Shown: piece after piece, positions 46,940 to 58,774 of the stretch
How positions within the stretch are numbered: the stretch's first letter is position 1
Layout of the letters: the number at the start of each line of letters is the position of its first letter
Assembly: GCA_023525975.1 (NCBI GenBank)
Contig: CM042027.1
Location: 13,907,001 to 13,971,000, forward strand
Direction of reading: 5' to 3'
From: Smallanthus sonchifolius
Lineage: Eukaryota; Streptophyta; Magnoliopsida; Asterales; Asteraceae
Length of the DNA: 64,000 bases
Program-made: the position numbers and the translations under genes
Notes under the pieces: generated by a model
Seen by the model: only the letters and a program-made list of their open reading frames with translations
Told to the model about the DNA's origin: nothing
Databases searched by the model: none

Positions 46940-48122
46940 GATTGGACAGGACGTTGAACTTGTATCCTTACCGTTCCACTGGTCGGACCGGATTTAAGAA
47001 CCAGACGATTTCATAAGTATTATAAAAATAGATCAATCCAAACAACCAATTCTTTAAAAATCACCAACAAGTCAATTCCAATAATCTTAAACTAACAATT
47101 AGCTATAAAATACGAATCTAAAAGATGAATATATATATATATATATAACCAACCGGTACAACCATTGGGTCGCTGCAGGACCGTTTCAACACACATAATA
47201 GGACCGGTCAAGCCTCCGGTTTCTGGTCCGACCCTCCAGTCCAGTCCGAGCTTCAAAACACTACATACAGTCCATGGCCATAAGTTCACACAAAACAATT
47301 GCGCTCAAAATCCAACATAGAATCTATGATCTAGGGTTCTTGATTAGTGATTCCAACTTCGATCTCCATATATTTCCACGATTTTTTAGTTTTATTTTTA
47401 TTTATTCAAGATAAATCATGTGAAAGCTAAATGTGTGTGTATATCCTTTATTAGGAAACATTTCTCAGTGATTTCAAGTTTTTGGTAAAAAAAAACTCTC
47501 TTTTAATTATAAGGTCATTCAACAATATTATAGTTTTCTTTTTAAATCGTGGGATAATGTAATTATTATGTATTTTAATTATATGCTAACTAAAAAGAGT
47601 GAAGATTTTTCATATATAAAAAGGTTATACTAATTTCCTAATTATAAGAGACATTCACAAAACAAGACGGAAGTGTAGTTATGTAAAAGATAGATCCCAC
47701 CATGCACCCACTAACATGATGAACACAAGTTAATTAACATTTTTATGCATGTATAAACAAAAACATCACAATCACACGCTTTCACTTTCTAGATATCTCG
47801 CTCTCTTTCATCCATGCATGCACATAATTAATAGATATACACACGTTATGTATGTATATACATGCATGAAAGGGGTCATACTTCTCTTTTTTACCCAAGC
47901 ACTAACATGCAGTATGTCACCATATGTCTCTGAGAAAGCTTCATGGCTAAGAAACTTCCACCACTCACTCCCAAAAACCCTAATTATTATATAATATATA
48001 CAAAAAGAAAGATGCAAATTAATTTAATTCTTTAAAAAATCAAAAAGAAATCAAGAATATTAAGCAAATCAAAAGCCTACTTCTACTCCTCTTCATCATC
48101 TTCTCCTTTATCTCCTTCCTAG

Positions 48123-48159
<37 letters not shown>

Positions 48160-48240
48160 AATTTTCTTGTTTTTGATTCCATGTATTCCAAAGAACCCTT
48201 GAAACTTTCTAAAAGATAAAATTAAGAGAGATTATAAACC
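46940..48240 (+). promoter_or_regulatory. Upstream region and 5' UTR of the Dof gene
   Basis: No ORF is supported. A TA run lies at 47127-47146. Possible TATA boxes are TATATAAAAAG at about 47612 and TATAATATATA at about 47990, and the second is at a more usual distance from the ATG. A pure TC microsatellite (48127-48158) sits in the probable 5' UTR. Confidence 0.4.
48127..48158 (+). repeat. TC microsatellite in the Dof 5' UTR
   Basis: About 16 uninterrupted TC units lie roughly 85 bp before the start codon. Pyrimidine repeats at this place are common in plant 5' UTRs and can vary between individuals. Confidence 0.9.
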
Positions 48241-49394
48241 ATGGTTTTCTCATCTGTTACACCCTTTCTAGAGCAACACAATTGGCATCAACAGGTATGA
48301 TCTTTAAGCTTCAATTCTCCCCTTTGATATGATTTCTTAATCTTTCCTCCAATCAAAATTAAAAGGAAAAAGCATATATGTAAAGAAGATTGCATATCTT
48401 CTTTAAATCTTTCTCCTTTCTTGAATATACCATGATAGTATAATTAAGTACCTTCTAAATTAATTAAGCCTTTTGTGTTATTGTGTTTTTACTGAAGTTG
48501 CAACAATCAAACCATCAACAAGGAAGTACTGATGATGGTGGAGGTGGAAACCCTAATTTCGAGTCACCACTGGTGCCTCCACATCGCGGTGGAGAAGGAT
48601 CTATTAGACCAGGATCGATGGTAGATAGAGCCAGGCTCGCAAAGCTACCCATGCCTGAGCCAGGACTACACTGTCCACGTTGTGACTCGACCAACACCAA
48701 GTTTTGCTACTTCAATAACTACAGCCTTACGCAGCCTCGACACTTTTGCAAGATGTGTAGGCGTTATTGGACGAGTGGTGGTGCTCTAAGAAATGTCCCG
48801 GTTGGAGGAGGTTGTAGGAGGAACAAAAGAAGTAACAAACATAGTAGAAGATCAAAATCTCCAACCCAAAAGGGGACTAAGTCAACAAGTGGAACAAGCC
48901 CATCAAGGTGTAGCAATGAAAACATAGCAACAAGTACTCAACTCCAACATCTTCCATCTCTTCAAATGCCCTTCATGAGCTCATATGGAGGTGTTGCTAG
49001 CAATCTCACATCAAGTCTTGGTGGATTTCATCATCAAAGTGAAATGGGTAGTTTTCAGTTAGGAGCTGGAGGCTCAAATGGCAATCAATTCAGTAATATC
49101 TCATCAATTGGAAGTGGTGAGAGTTGGAGATTGCCATTCTTAGCAGGGTTTGAAGTACCTAATAATACCAACTTGTTTCTCTATCAAAGTGATGGTGCAG
49201 TTGAAGCACCAACATCTTTGATGATTGAGACAAATCCTCAAGTGAAAGTTGAAGAAACCCGAGACTCGAATCTATCAGGACAAATTCTTGGTATTTCTGC
49301 AAATACTAATCAACAACCATGGCAAGTGGGAAATAATTGGGCTGAGTTTTCTGGTGTCAATACATCTTCTAATCCTACAACACATTTCATATGA
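48241..49394 (+). CDS. Dof zinc-finger transcription factor, 316 residues
   Basis: Exon 1 is 48241-48294 (MVFSSVTPFLEQHNWHQQ) and exon 2 is 48498-49394, joined across a GT-AG intron of 203 bp in phase 0. The Dof finger has Cys77, Cys80, Cys102 and Cys105 (CX2CX21CX2C), with the conserved LTQPRHFCKMCRRYWTSGGA block and the basic GGGCRRNKRSNKHSRRSKS tail for AAAG-site DNA binding and nuclear entry. The RPGSMVDRARLAKLP segment just before the finger and the MVFSS start place it in the DOF5.1/DOF3.2/TMO6-like group, known in Arabidopsis for vascular and organ growth roles. The exact ortholog cannot be told. Ser/Gly/Asn-rich sequence follows the finger, and the end is WAEFSGVNTSSNPTTHFI. A MITE lies 38 bp behind the stop. 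Confidence 0.95.
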
Positions 49395-49432
49395 TCTTTG
49401 ACTCGCCAAACCCTAGACTGGTAGTAAGAATG

Positions 49433-49792
49433 GAGTTTTTTTTTGGAGAAATGGTGTATGCATGATTTTAGAAATTGTTTCCGGTGTTCGCATGAAATCA
49501 ATTTGGTTTCAGAGGAGTCCGCTTGTTGAGAGCGGATTCTGACAAAAGGTACACTAATCCGTTAATATGGCAAATTGATTTATGACTTTTGTTGGGAATA
49601 TATTACCCTAACAAACAAGCAAATAAAGAATGGAGTCATGAATCCGCTTGCCACACTAGATGATTGTTGTACCTTTTGTCAGAATCTGCTATCTCAATAA
49701 GCAGACTCCCCTAAAACCAAATTACTTTCATGCAAACACCGAAAACTATTTCTAAAACCTTACATACACCATTTCTACAAAAAAAAAATTAT
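49433..49792. mobile_element. Foldback MITE directly after the Dof stop codon
   Basis: Two arms of about 118 bp (49436-49553 and 49669-49789, inverted, roughly 85-88% identical by eye) surround a loop of about 115 bp. TAAGAATG occurs at 49425-49432 and 49793-49800, an 8-bp target duplication. It almost certainly lies in the Dof 3' UTR. The transcript could fold into a long hairpin. Confidence 0.82.
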
Positions 49793-49800
49793 TAAGAATG

Positions 49801-50313
49801 TGACATGGTCTTGCTCAAATCTGAAGATGAAGAAACAAGGAAGGATAACTATATATGTGGTGATCAAATTTAAGGTGATGGTAAGTAGTAAAAGGTGTTT
49901 TTAATTCTACTAATGTCTTTAGAATTCAACTACTAGCTAGTATTTAGTGTTTTACTAAGTTGTGTGCAAAGTGTGTGCTACTTAATTTGTGTTGGTTATG
50001 TTATGATATGATGATCAGCTGAATCTTTCTTTTGGAAATATGAAGCCCTAGCTTGATCAACTTTGCTAATTATTTTCCCCATACCACATAGCTAAAGATA
50101 TGATTGAAAATGGTCCCTTAGTCTTAATCTTACTTAGCACATTATAACCTCCAAGAATAAAATCATGTTGGGGCAATTTTACTCATGTTTGGATGATAAT
50201 ATATTATTAGTAGTATGAATGCATTCCTTGTCCTCTAGTTGTGTTTAATGTGGAAAAATGTATAGCAACCACAAAACTTTATCATTAAAACAAATCATCA
50301 TTCATCGAATAAT
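49801..50313. other. Downstream region of the Dof gene
   Basis: AT-rich sequence without ORF or recognisable repeat ends. A polyadenylation site for the Dof gene is expected here or in the MITE but is not marked by a clear AATAAA in the right place. Confidence 0.4.
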
Positions 50314-50450
50314 CACTACAAAGAATATGATCAATAGCGGCGATATATGTCGCCGCAAATACTCCCAAATGTCACGCTAATACTAATAGCAGCGACAGTC
50401 GCCGCTATTTCTTCGCCGCTAATACCCTGCTTGTCGCCGCTAATAGTTTT
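50314..50450. mobile_element. CACTA element end (fragment)
   Basis: The sequence starts CACTACAAAGAATATGATC, a CACTA terminus, followed by four or five TAGCGGCGAC/GTCGCCGCTA motifs in both directions, the typical subterminal repeats. No second end (ending TAGTG) is seen nearby, so it is a truncated copy or its partner is unrecognised. Confidence 0.6.
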
Positions 50451-50580
50451 CTTATATAAGAAGGAAAAACTTCAAATTTAACAAGAATTGGAATTTTGGA
50501 AAAAAATGCATTTCTTATATACATATATAAATTTTCGTAAAGGCGGACTCTAAAAAAACTTGTAAGGTTGTTGGTTTTTA

Positions 50581-50730
50581 CCTTGAGGTCATAGTTCAAG
50601 TGGTGGGAAATTAACAGCCCCTGCATAAAGTGTAGGGTTGCGTACATCAGATTACGAAGCGATCCGGCCACTCCCTGGACCCTGCGCAAATATGAAAGCT
50701 AAGTAATCAAGCACCGGGTGGGCCCTTTTT
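50581..50730 (+). mobile_element. Au-like SINE
   Basis: The segment GGGTTGCGTACATCAGA...CCCTGGACCCTGCGCA...GCACCGGGTGGGCCCTTTTT follows the plan of the plant Au SINE, including the GGTTGCGTACAT and ACCCTGCG landmarks and the T-run end. CATAGTTCAAGTGG near 50590 would be part of the tRNA-like head. No target duplication could be defined. Confidence 0.6.
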
Positions 50731-51657
50731 ATATAAATTTTCCTAAAATTTGTGAATATTCTTATCTAAAGACAGTGTTATTTCTTTTAAATTTTAACAA
50801 TAACAACTGTTTATTTTTAACAAACACAAGAAGAGTGAAAATTAAAGTTGATCAGTCTTTTGTCATTATACAAGAAATAGCTCTCCAAATTAATAAGCTT
50901 TTGGTAAATTCAATATACTTCTTCTATATATGCTGCAAAGACTTAAAAAAATATATATGTGATTTTGCTAACAGACATTAGAAATGGAACTTTGTTAGTT
51001 TCACCAATTTTCTATAAGAAAGAACCGTCAGCACGGTTTCATAAATGTTGTTACTGACACCAATATATATATTCTTCGTGAATCATAAGTTTGCAGCAAA
51101 AGATATGATTGCAGGGGCCCATCTGTCCTCTATAACAAAAGGGAAACGTACAAACTGGCTCATGATCTCTATGATATTCACACACACTGACACACGTACA
51201 TCTTGAAATAATAATTTTAATAATAGTGACATATACGAAAATCATGCAGGCCGGGTGATAATAACGAAAATAAAAGTGAAGATAGAAAAGTGTTAAAGAA
51301 GAAGAGAAAACTTAACGGGTGTGTGTGAGGAGTGATTTTCGCAGTCTAAAAAGAAAGGAATCTGAGCAAGAATAGAGATTTTTAGCTTTATTAAAAGAGC
51401 CAACATAATATAATCAATCATACACCCTCTCCCAATAAAGTGTTAACAAAATAAAGTCCCAAATCTAGTCATTTCAAGCTGTACGTAGGTCCATAACAAT
51501 ATGCACAATGTCGTCTTTTATTTGGGCATTTAATTCATCTTCGACGCTAGTTTATTGGAGGTTAAGAAAGATTGCAATACTAGCTCCAAGTGTTTGTGAT
51601 TTACAAATAAACACAAAGGAGCAAGCATTGTAATACCTCATTTACGTAATAACTTTA
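50731..51657. other. Gene-free AT-rich region
   Basis: No supported coding sequence or clear element ends. Short minus-strand reading frames near 51051-51245 have no recognisable domain. Confidence 0.4.
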
Positions 51658-52077
51658 CATAGTATTTATAGTGTTTATTATTCTCTAAATATAGGAGTTA
51701 AACAAAAGAGGAGAGAATTGTAATAGGGTCGAATTTTCCGTTGCGATTCAAAACATTCGGATAGTGTCAGTCGGGCATAAACACCCGGAGATAGTACACA
51801 TTTCTCCAAACATATCTTCGTGATCAATTTCAATACCGAAGGTTAAATCTATTGGAAAACTATCATCAACAACAATTGAGCAAAATTATGTTTTGATTAT
51901 TGCTCATGAATTAATGATACTTTCCTCAACAGTTTTAACTTTCGATCAACAAAAATATGCTCGGAGAAATATATCACCTTCGGATGTTTGTGACCGACGG
52001 GTGCTCAGAAAGTTTCCAAAATGAAAATAAGCAAAAAGGCGACAAAAAATGATGTTGAACAAACGTATAGACAACCA
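51658..52077. repeat. Foldback repeat, tandem copy A (left part)
   Basis: It shares sequence with 55545-55950 from CATAGTATTTATAGTG onward. At 51763-52000 it is an imperfect palindrome: arms contain TCGGGCATAAACACCCGGAG with its inverted partner near 51980, and AACTATCATCAACAACAATT near the centre. The RTE LINE was inserted at its end, and copy A continues at 55188. Confidence 0.75.
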
Positions 52078-55000
52078 AACCAAACGTACCCAGTATAATC
52101 CCACACATAGCTAACGCTATTAGTAGGGTCTGGGGAGGGTGTGATGAGGGCAAACCTTACCCCTATCCCAAGGGATAGAGAGGCTGCTCTCGTTTAGACC
52201 CCCCGGCTCCATGGGAAAGAAAAAGATAAAAATATAAATAAAATTAATGAGTAATAAAGTAAAATAAATCTAACAGTAATCTAACAATTAGCAGTATATG
52301 ACTAGAGTATATTAGTCACAAGAAACACAACACACCTACAAGAAACAAGACATACGCAAAATCTTTTCTAAACAACTCTACTCTCCCACACAACGGGTCA
52401 CTCATCCTAAAACCCTAATACGACGTCTCCATGAAATCCTATCATTGATCATGTCCTCAGAGAGGTGTAAATCTAGCAAATCAAGCCTAATCCTCTCATC
52501 CCACGTTAATTTCGGTCTCCCCCTGCTCCTTTTCCCCTCTACAATGAGAGTTTCCACCGTTCTCACTGGATCTGTGCTCTGTCTCCTCTTGACATGTCCA
52601 AACCATCTCAATCTTCCTTCTCTTATCTTATCTGAGATACATGTGACTCCTAATCTCTTTCGAACAACTTCATTTCTTATTCGGTCCTTTCTTGTGTGTC
52701 CACACATCCACCTCAACATCCTCATCTCAGCTACATCCATTTTTCGAGCTTATGTCTTCTTGATGGCCCAACAATCGGTTCCATATAGCATCGCTGGGCG
52801 AACTGCTACCCTATAAAATTTACCCTTTAACCCTATTGGGAACCTCTTATCGCACAAAACACCTGAGGCCGCTCTCCATTTACACCAACCAGCCTGCACC
52901 CGATGGACTACATCATTGTCGATGTCCCCGTTACTCTGCATGACAGATCCTAGATACTTGAACTTCAGTGTCTTAGGGACAACCCCACCTTCAATAGAAA
53001 TCTGGGTCTCCTCGTCGACGTTTGCACCACTAAAGTTGCAGTGAAGGTACTCGGTTTTAGATCGGCTTATCTTCAAACCTTTGTGCTCTAAGACTGTTCT
53101 CCATTCCTCTAGTCTGTTGTTCAATGTCTCTTTACTTTCTGCAATCAACACGATATCATCAGCAAAAAGCATGCACCATGGAATTGCATCTTGAATCGAC
53201 TTTGACAACTCATCCAAAACTACTGCAAAGAGAAAGGGGCTTAGTGCCGACCCCTGGTGAACTCCCACTTCTACCGGAAAAAAGTCTGTATCCCCCACGG
53301 GAGCTCGGACGCATGTCTTAGCCTCATGATACATATCCCTAATTGCCTCAATATATTTACTAGGGATCCCTCTTCCCTCCAGACTTTCCCAGATCAATCT
53401 TCTAGGCACACTATCGTACGCCTTTTCAAGATCGATGAACACCATATGTAAATCATGTTTCTTCTCTCTGTACTTTTTCATTAATCTTCTTAAAATGTGT
53501 ATCGCCTCCGTAGTGGACCGGCCTGGCATGAACCCAAATTGGTTTGCTGTAACCTGGGTTTGTCGTCTAATCCTTGTATCTATAACTCTTTCCCATAATT
53601 TCATTGTATGACATAGGAGCTTAATCCCCCTGTATTTAGCACAACATTGAGCATCTCCTTTGTTTTTATATAGGGGTACTAAGACACTACGCCTCCACTG
53701 ATCTGGCATCTTCCCGGTTTTGAAGATATTGTTGAACAGTCTTGTCAACCACTAAACGCCTTCCTCTCCCATACACTTCCACGCTTCAGTGGGTATGTTG
53801 TCTGGACCGACTGCCTTAGCTCTTCCCATCTTCTTAAGAGCACTCCTCACTTCTTCTTGTATGATATTTCGACAATAACAATTATTTCGTTGACTGGATT
53901 GAGTAGTGGGATTCTCCGTTATGGCTAGACTTGGTCTACAACTGTTAAAAAGGGTGTAGAAATAGTTTTGCCATCTCAGCTTGATGTCTCGTCCCTTTAC
54001 CAAAATTCTTCCATCATCTTCCTTGATAAACTTCACGACCCCAAGATCTTGTCTCCTACGCTCCCTATTTTTGGCAATCTTAAACATATGATGCTCCCCT
54101 TCCTTGGTGTCTAGTTTTCTATACATCGTTTCATAGGCAAAATTCTTTGCCTCACTCACTGCCTTTTTAGCTTCCCTCTTTGCCTGTCTATAGTTCTCCC
54201 GTAGTGTCATTATCTCCTCTCCATTACTGCACTGCAACATCTCTTTAAAGCGTTGTTGCTTGTCCTTTATCTTGCTCCGCACCTCCTCATTCCACCACCA
54301 AGACTCCTGATGTCCTCTTGTTGCTCCCAATGTGACTCCGAGGGTTTCCTTTGCTGCCTGCGTAACAGTGGTTGCCATAGCTACCCACATCTGGTTTGTG
54401 TCGCCATCCTTAGTATTTGTGTTCATCGCCATGACTTTATCTTTAAACAAATTGATGTTTTCGTCCTTCAAATTCCCCCATCTGATCCTTGGTTTGTTTT
54501 TTCTTCTCCTCTCCGCCACCCTTTTTCTCAAGGTAAAATCGGCCACCAACAGACGATGTTGGGTCGCTACTGACTCTCCTGGAATTACCTTGCAATCCTT
54601 CCACCAATTGCGATCCCCTTGTCTCATCAGGAAATAGTCGATCTGCGTGTTGCGCCCCCCGCTACTAAAAGTAATCAAATGTGATTCCCTCTTTATAAAG
54701 AACGTGTTTATAATACTAAGATCATGCGCAAACGCAAAGTCAAGAAGCTCCCTACCATTATCGTTTCTAACACCATAACCAAAACCTCCATGAACCATCG
54801 GAAAACCATCACTCTCCTTACCAACGTGACCATTAAAATCACCTCCTAAGCATATTTTCTCCTGTCTAGGTAATGACCTCATTACTCCGTCTAAACTACC
54901 CCAAAAATCCCTCCTTTCTTGGTCTCCTAGACCTACATGTGGTGCATAAGCGCTTACAATTGCCACAACTTCCTCACCAAGTACTACTCTCAACACCATG

Positions 55001-55187
55001 ATCCTATCATTATATCTTTTCATTCCACCACATTACGGTGCAGTTCTTTAGCAACTAGAAAACCCACCCCATTTTTTGTTCCATCGCAACCAGAATGCAA
55101 CAGTTTATAGCCATTACACTCACCCCCCCTTTGACCCTTCCACCTAGTTTCCTGAAGGCAAGCTACCTGAATCCTATCTTATAAGGC
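52078..55187 (-). mobile_element. RTE-type LINE, full length, 3110 bp
   Basis: The 17-bp duplication AAACGTATAGACAACCA flanks it (52061-52077 and 55188-55204). On the minus strand it reads endonuclease, reverse transcriptase, a C-terminal domain, then a 3' UTR whose end contains GGGTAAGG/TAGGGTCTGGGGAGGG-type sequence and GTTTGGTTTGGTTG instead of poly(A), as is usual in plant RTE elements. The 5' end starts inside the endonuclease coding region or a very short 5' UTR. Confidence 0.9.
52402..55171 (-). pseudogene. RTE LINE ORF: endonuclease and reverse transcriptase, broken
   Basis: The frame begins near 55171 with QVACLQETRWKG (endonuclease motif). It loses one base at about 55022 and continues with CLGGDFNGHVG, NTQIDYFLMRQG and TQHRLLVADF (catalytic Asn, Asp and His of the APE fold). 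A TAG at 53752-53754 is followed by the RT: WRRSVLVPLYKNKGD, NQFGFMPGRSTTEAI, MVFIDLEKAYDSVPR, GVHQGSALSPFLF and the catalytic LFADDIVLI. A stop at 52750-52752 precedes the C-terminal part with WFGHVKRR and GRPKLTWDE. Three defects abolish a full protein. It normally nicks DNA and copies its RNA at the break (target-primed reverse transcription). Confidence 0.9.
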
Positions 55188-56060
55188 AAACGTATAGACA
55201 ACCAGTAGTATATTTATTCAATGATTTTTTTTATTTTGATACATTTTATTCAGTCATGTAAAATTGATTCTAGATTAATAATCACATGTACAATTTATAT
55301 GAAAACTTTGATATTTGATGTATATGAATATGTAAAGTCTATTGATTTTTATACATTATTTTTGTAAAATTTGATGATATGAAATATGGTTACATATTAT
55401 GTAATCTGTTAGATATTGCATATTTGTAACAAGATATTACATAATGTTACAATGTGTTACATATATCTTATAAGATATTACGTATATGTAATATGATACT
55501 ATATATACGTAATAACGTGATATTACACATATGCAATACCTTTGCATAGTATTTATAGTGTTATTCTCTAGATACAAGAGCTAAACAAAAGGGGGATAAT
55601 TATGTGGTAATGAGGTCGATTGTTTGGCTATAGTGACCGTCGGGCATAAACACCTGGAGGTAGTATACATTTCTCCGTACATATCTTTGTAATTAGTTTC
55701 TATACCGAAGGTTAAATCTGTTGGGAAAACTATCATCAACAACAACTAAACAAAATTATGGTTTAATTGTTGATGATGATACTTTTCCCAACTATTTTAA
55801 CTTTTGATTGAGAAATTAAATATGAAGATATGTTCGGAGAAATGTATATCACCTTTAGATGTTTATAGTCGACGGACACTTTCAAAGTCTCCAAAACGAA
55901 GATAAACAAAGAGCCTGCAAGAAATGATGTTAAAAAAGCGTTTAGACATCTAGTAGTAGTTCTTTATTTAATAATGTTTTTATCTTTATAATTTTTATTT
56001 AGTCTTGTAAAGTTGGTTTTTTATTAATAAAAAATGTAGAATTTTGAACAATTACTTTTA
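55188..56060. repeat. Foldback repeat: rest of copy A and tandem copy B
   Basis: Copy A resumes after the LINE (55188 to about 55540), and copy B follows from 55545 to about 56050 in the same direction. Copy B contains the palindrome at 55635-55875, with GACCGTCGGGCATAAACACC against its inverted partner TCGACGG near 55870, CATTTCTCCGTACATATCTT against AAGATATGTTCGGAGAAATG, and GTTGGGAAAACTATCATCAA against its complement. The unit is about 0.8 kb. AT-rich filler (ATTACATAT-type) lies at 55380-55530. Confidence 0.75.
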
Positions 56061-56118
56061 TGTTTATATATGTAATGAACAATAACAAACGTTAAAAAAT
56101 AAAACATTATACATTAAA

Positions 56119-56320
56119 AGGGTGTTTGGGAGTGTGGTGGGAAAGTGATTATTAAGTAAAAAAATTAGTATTTTTTATTTTCTGAAAAGCTAATAAGTCA
56201 TTAAATCATTCTCAAAAGCCAAGAAATACTGGTTTTGAAAATGACTTATTGCCTTTTTGACTTTTTAAAAAACTCAATAAGTCAATAAGCACTTTTCAAA
56301 AGCACTCCCAAACACACCCT
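56119..56320. mobile_element. MITE, 202 bp
   Basis: The ends AGGGTGTTTGGGAGTG and, inverted, AGGGTGTGTTTGGGAGTG enclose AATAAGTCA-rich sequence that is itself partly inverted (CTAATAAGTCATTA against GACTTATTG). No clear target duplication, so the superfamily is open. Confidence 0.7.
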
Positions 56321-56882
56321 AAGACTATATTAAAATGACTATAATTTTTATAAAAAATGACAATGTATAAAAAACTTATTAATGTTCTAAAAAGGGGAAT
56401 GAGAATTTTCAAAAAAGGGAGAATAATGAACGATTACACTTATGTGTATATGGTAGGGTTCAATTCAGAACACTAAATATTGTGAAAACACACAGAATAA
56501 AACAAATCATTCACTTTTTCAATTTTAAAAAAATTTAAAATATATGAAAATGATATAAATGTAATGTTTATTCATTTTTTATGTAAATCAAACAAAAAAC
56601 ATGAACAAATCCCGTATATATACATACATACACATGTGTAATTTATGTGTAGAGTTTTTTACCTACATATAACCTACACATGTGTACAAAACTTTTAAAT
56701 ACATAAAAATATATGAAAAAACTAGTTTAATGGTTTTTTATGTATACATATTTGTATGTAAAAAGTATACAGTTTTAAACTTTTTTACCATTGATCAAAA
56801 AATTTAACGATTTAGGTTTGTTTCTTCTGTTCTCGCAGAATATACCTCTGTGTTTATATTACATATTGTTCCTTACATGTAA

Positions 56883-57205
56883 CAAGACCGGTCCCGAGAA
56901 TCCTCAAAACGTTTCTGGCACGGAACTCATGTAAAAAGAAGTGGACCCTATAATATAAACTCAATAATCATATATATAAAAAAACATAATATAGGATTAT
57001 ATATATATATAGAGATTTTTATCTAAGTGGGCTTAGATATAGATTTTTATTTATTTATTGTGTTCGGTTCAGATTTATAAATAATTGGGCTTATATATAG
57101 ACTTTTTATAAAAAAAACACATACACATATATAATATAAAAAAAAGTAAAAACTTCGGACCTTAGGGGAGACCGGGATCGTCGCCCTCCCTCTTGGCCGA
57201 CCCTG
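56883..57205. mobile_element. hAT-like MITE
   Basis: The ends CAAGACCGGTCCCGAGAATC and, inverted, CAGGGTCGGCCAAGAGGGA match the plant CAGGGCCGGCCC hAT end type. The flanks CTTACATG and CTTACATA could be an 8-bp duplication, but three extra bases lie at the left boundary. An element with the same right-end motif (GATTCTCGGGACCGG) lies at 59467-60248. Confidence 0.55.
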
Positions 57206-57328
57206 CTTACATATATGTAATAACAAAAATTAAAAAATTATATTAGAATATTATATTCGATTTAAAGATAAAAATACGTTATTTAATGGTTTAGTTTTTA
57301 AAAAGAATAATATTGTATAAAAAATTAT

Positions 57329-57851
57329 GGATTATTGGATTTTAATAATCCCACATTTTACCAATTGGCCAATAATAATCTCAACTGAGAATATTCTTAT
57401 CACCGGTCCCTACTTTCAAATTATTTTTTTACATTGGACCCCCCGTTAAAAAACTTAACGCCGTTAGAGTTTATATGACGTGGACATCTACAAACCATCG
57501 GAAAGTCGAGCCAAGCTAGCAGTGGTCTCGTGTTGGCTTTTGAAATTGGCTTTGGTGGTGTTTAACTGGTCTTGTTAAACACCATCGTTGTCTCTGTTTG
57601 GACTTTCCGGACCCACGAGATCAGTTAAACACCACCAGAGCCTATTTCAAAAGTCATCACGAGATCACTGTTAGCTTGGCTCGACTTTCCAACGGTCACG
57701 TCATATAAACTCTAACGGCGTTAGGTTTTTTTACAGGGGGGTCCAATGTAAAAAAATAGTTTGAAAGTAGAGACCGGTGGTAAGAATATTCTCAGTTGAG
57801 ATTATTATTGACTAATTGGTAAAAGGTGAGATTATTAAAATCTAATAATTC
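57329..57851. mobile_element. Mutator-type foldback MITE, 523 bp
   Basis: The exact 9-bp duplication AAAAATTAT (57320-57328 and 57852-57860) and the ends G(G/A)ATTATT(G/A)GATTTTAATAATC point to the Mutator superfamily. The arms reach deep into the element: CACCGGTC, CATTGGACC, CTTAACGCCGTTAG/CTAACGGCGTTAG, AAAGTCGAGCCAAGCTA and GTTAAACACCA all have inverted partners, so nearly the whole element can fold back. No coding sequence. Confidence 0.88.
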
Positions 57852-58039
57852 AAAAATTATTAATATAAATAAGGGACGAGACAACATATATTCAACGCTA
57901 CAATTAAAGTTCGTACAATTAATTCTTTTCCATGAATTTTCATATTTTAAAAATATTTTACGAAAAATATTATCTAATACAACTTTCACGAGAAAAAAAA
58001 AACACTAGTCCTTCACAAATGAAAATGCTGGTAAATCAA

Positions 58040-58607
58040 TATGGATGTAAATAAACTGAACGTTTAATGAACAGTTTGTGCATTATTCGGTGGGAAGTTT
58101 GTTACGTTCGTTTAATAAATGAACGAACATGAACAAGGAATTCCGTCCGATTAACTAAATGAACGAACATGAACAGAGGTCTCGTTCGTGAATGTTCGTT
58201 TATTTACGTTCGTGTTCGTTCGGGTTCGTTTGTTTATGTTATTCATTAAATATTTTTGTATATTTCTATTTTATTTTATCTAAACTTTTTATATTCTTTA
58301 GTTTTTATTTTATTTTGTACCCTAACAATTAACTAGTAAAGTAAGTTCGATACCGGTACATAAAACTTGATATTAAAATGATTTTTTTAAATGTTCATTT
58401 CGTAAGACATTAAGGTTGACATCGAAAGTCCCAAACAAGACTTCGTTCGGTTCCGTTCGTGAACAAATCAATTTCCTTAATGAACGAACACGAATATGAA
58501 ATTTCGTTCGGTTATTGTTCGTGAAACATTCATGAACAAGTTAAATGCTAAACGAATAAATACAAACAAGTCTTCATTCGATTCGATTCGATACGTTTAC
58601 GGTCTTA
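58040..58607. mobile_element. Non-autonomous hAT element, 568 bp
   Basis: Flanks TAAATCAA (58032-58039) and AAAATCAA (58608-58615) match at 7 of 8 bases. The ends TATGGATGTAAAT and, inverted, TAAGACCGTAAAC are related, and both subterminal parts are dense in GAACGAACA/TTCGTTCG repeats. An AT-rich centre (58240-58330) has no ORF. Confidence 0.78.
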
Positions 58608-58774
58608 AAAATCAATGTTAGCTGACGGAAGGAGGCGAAGGGCATAAGTTTCCCGGCGTCATTTCATACACGAATATTGTTTTTCCGCCATGGTGTAACA
58701 TGCACAACACGACAAGAAGGCATGCTTTATTCATCTTTGCAATTCAACCCTTAAGTTTAAGGATGATGAAAATA

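Noticed and set aside
50581..50730. SINE segment as a tRNA gene
   Set aside because: Only a weak B-box-like stretch, no cloverleaf that I can fold; the Au-SINE landmarks explain it better.
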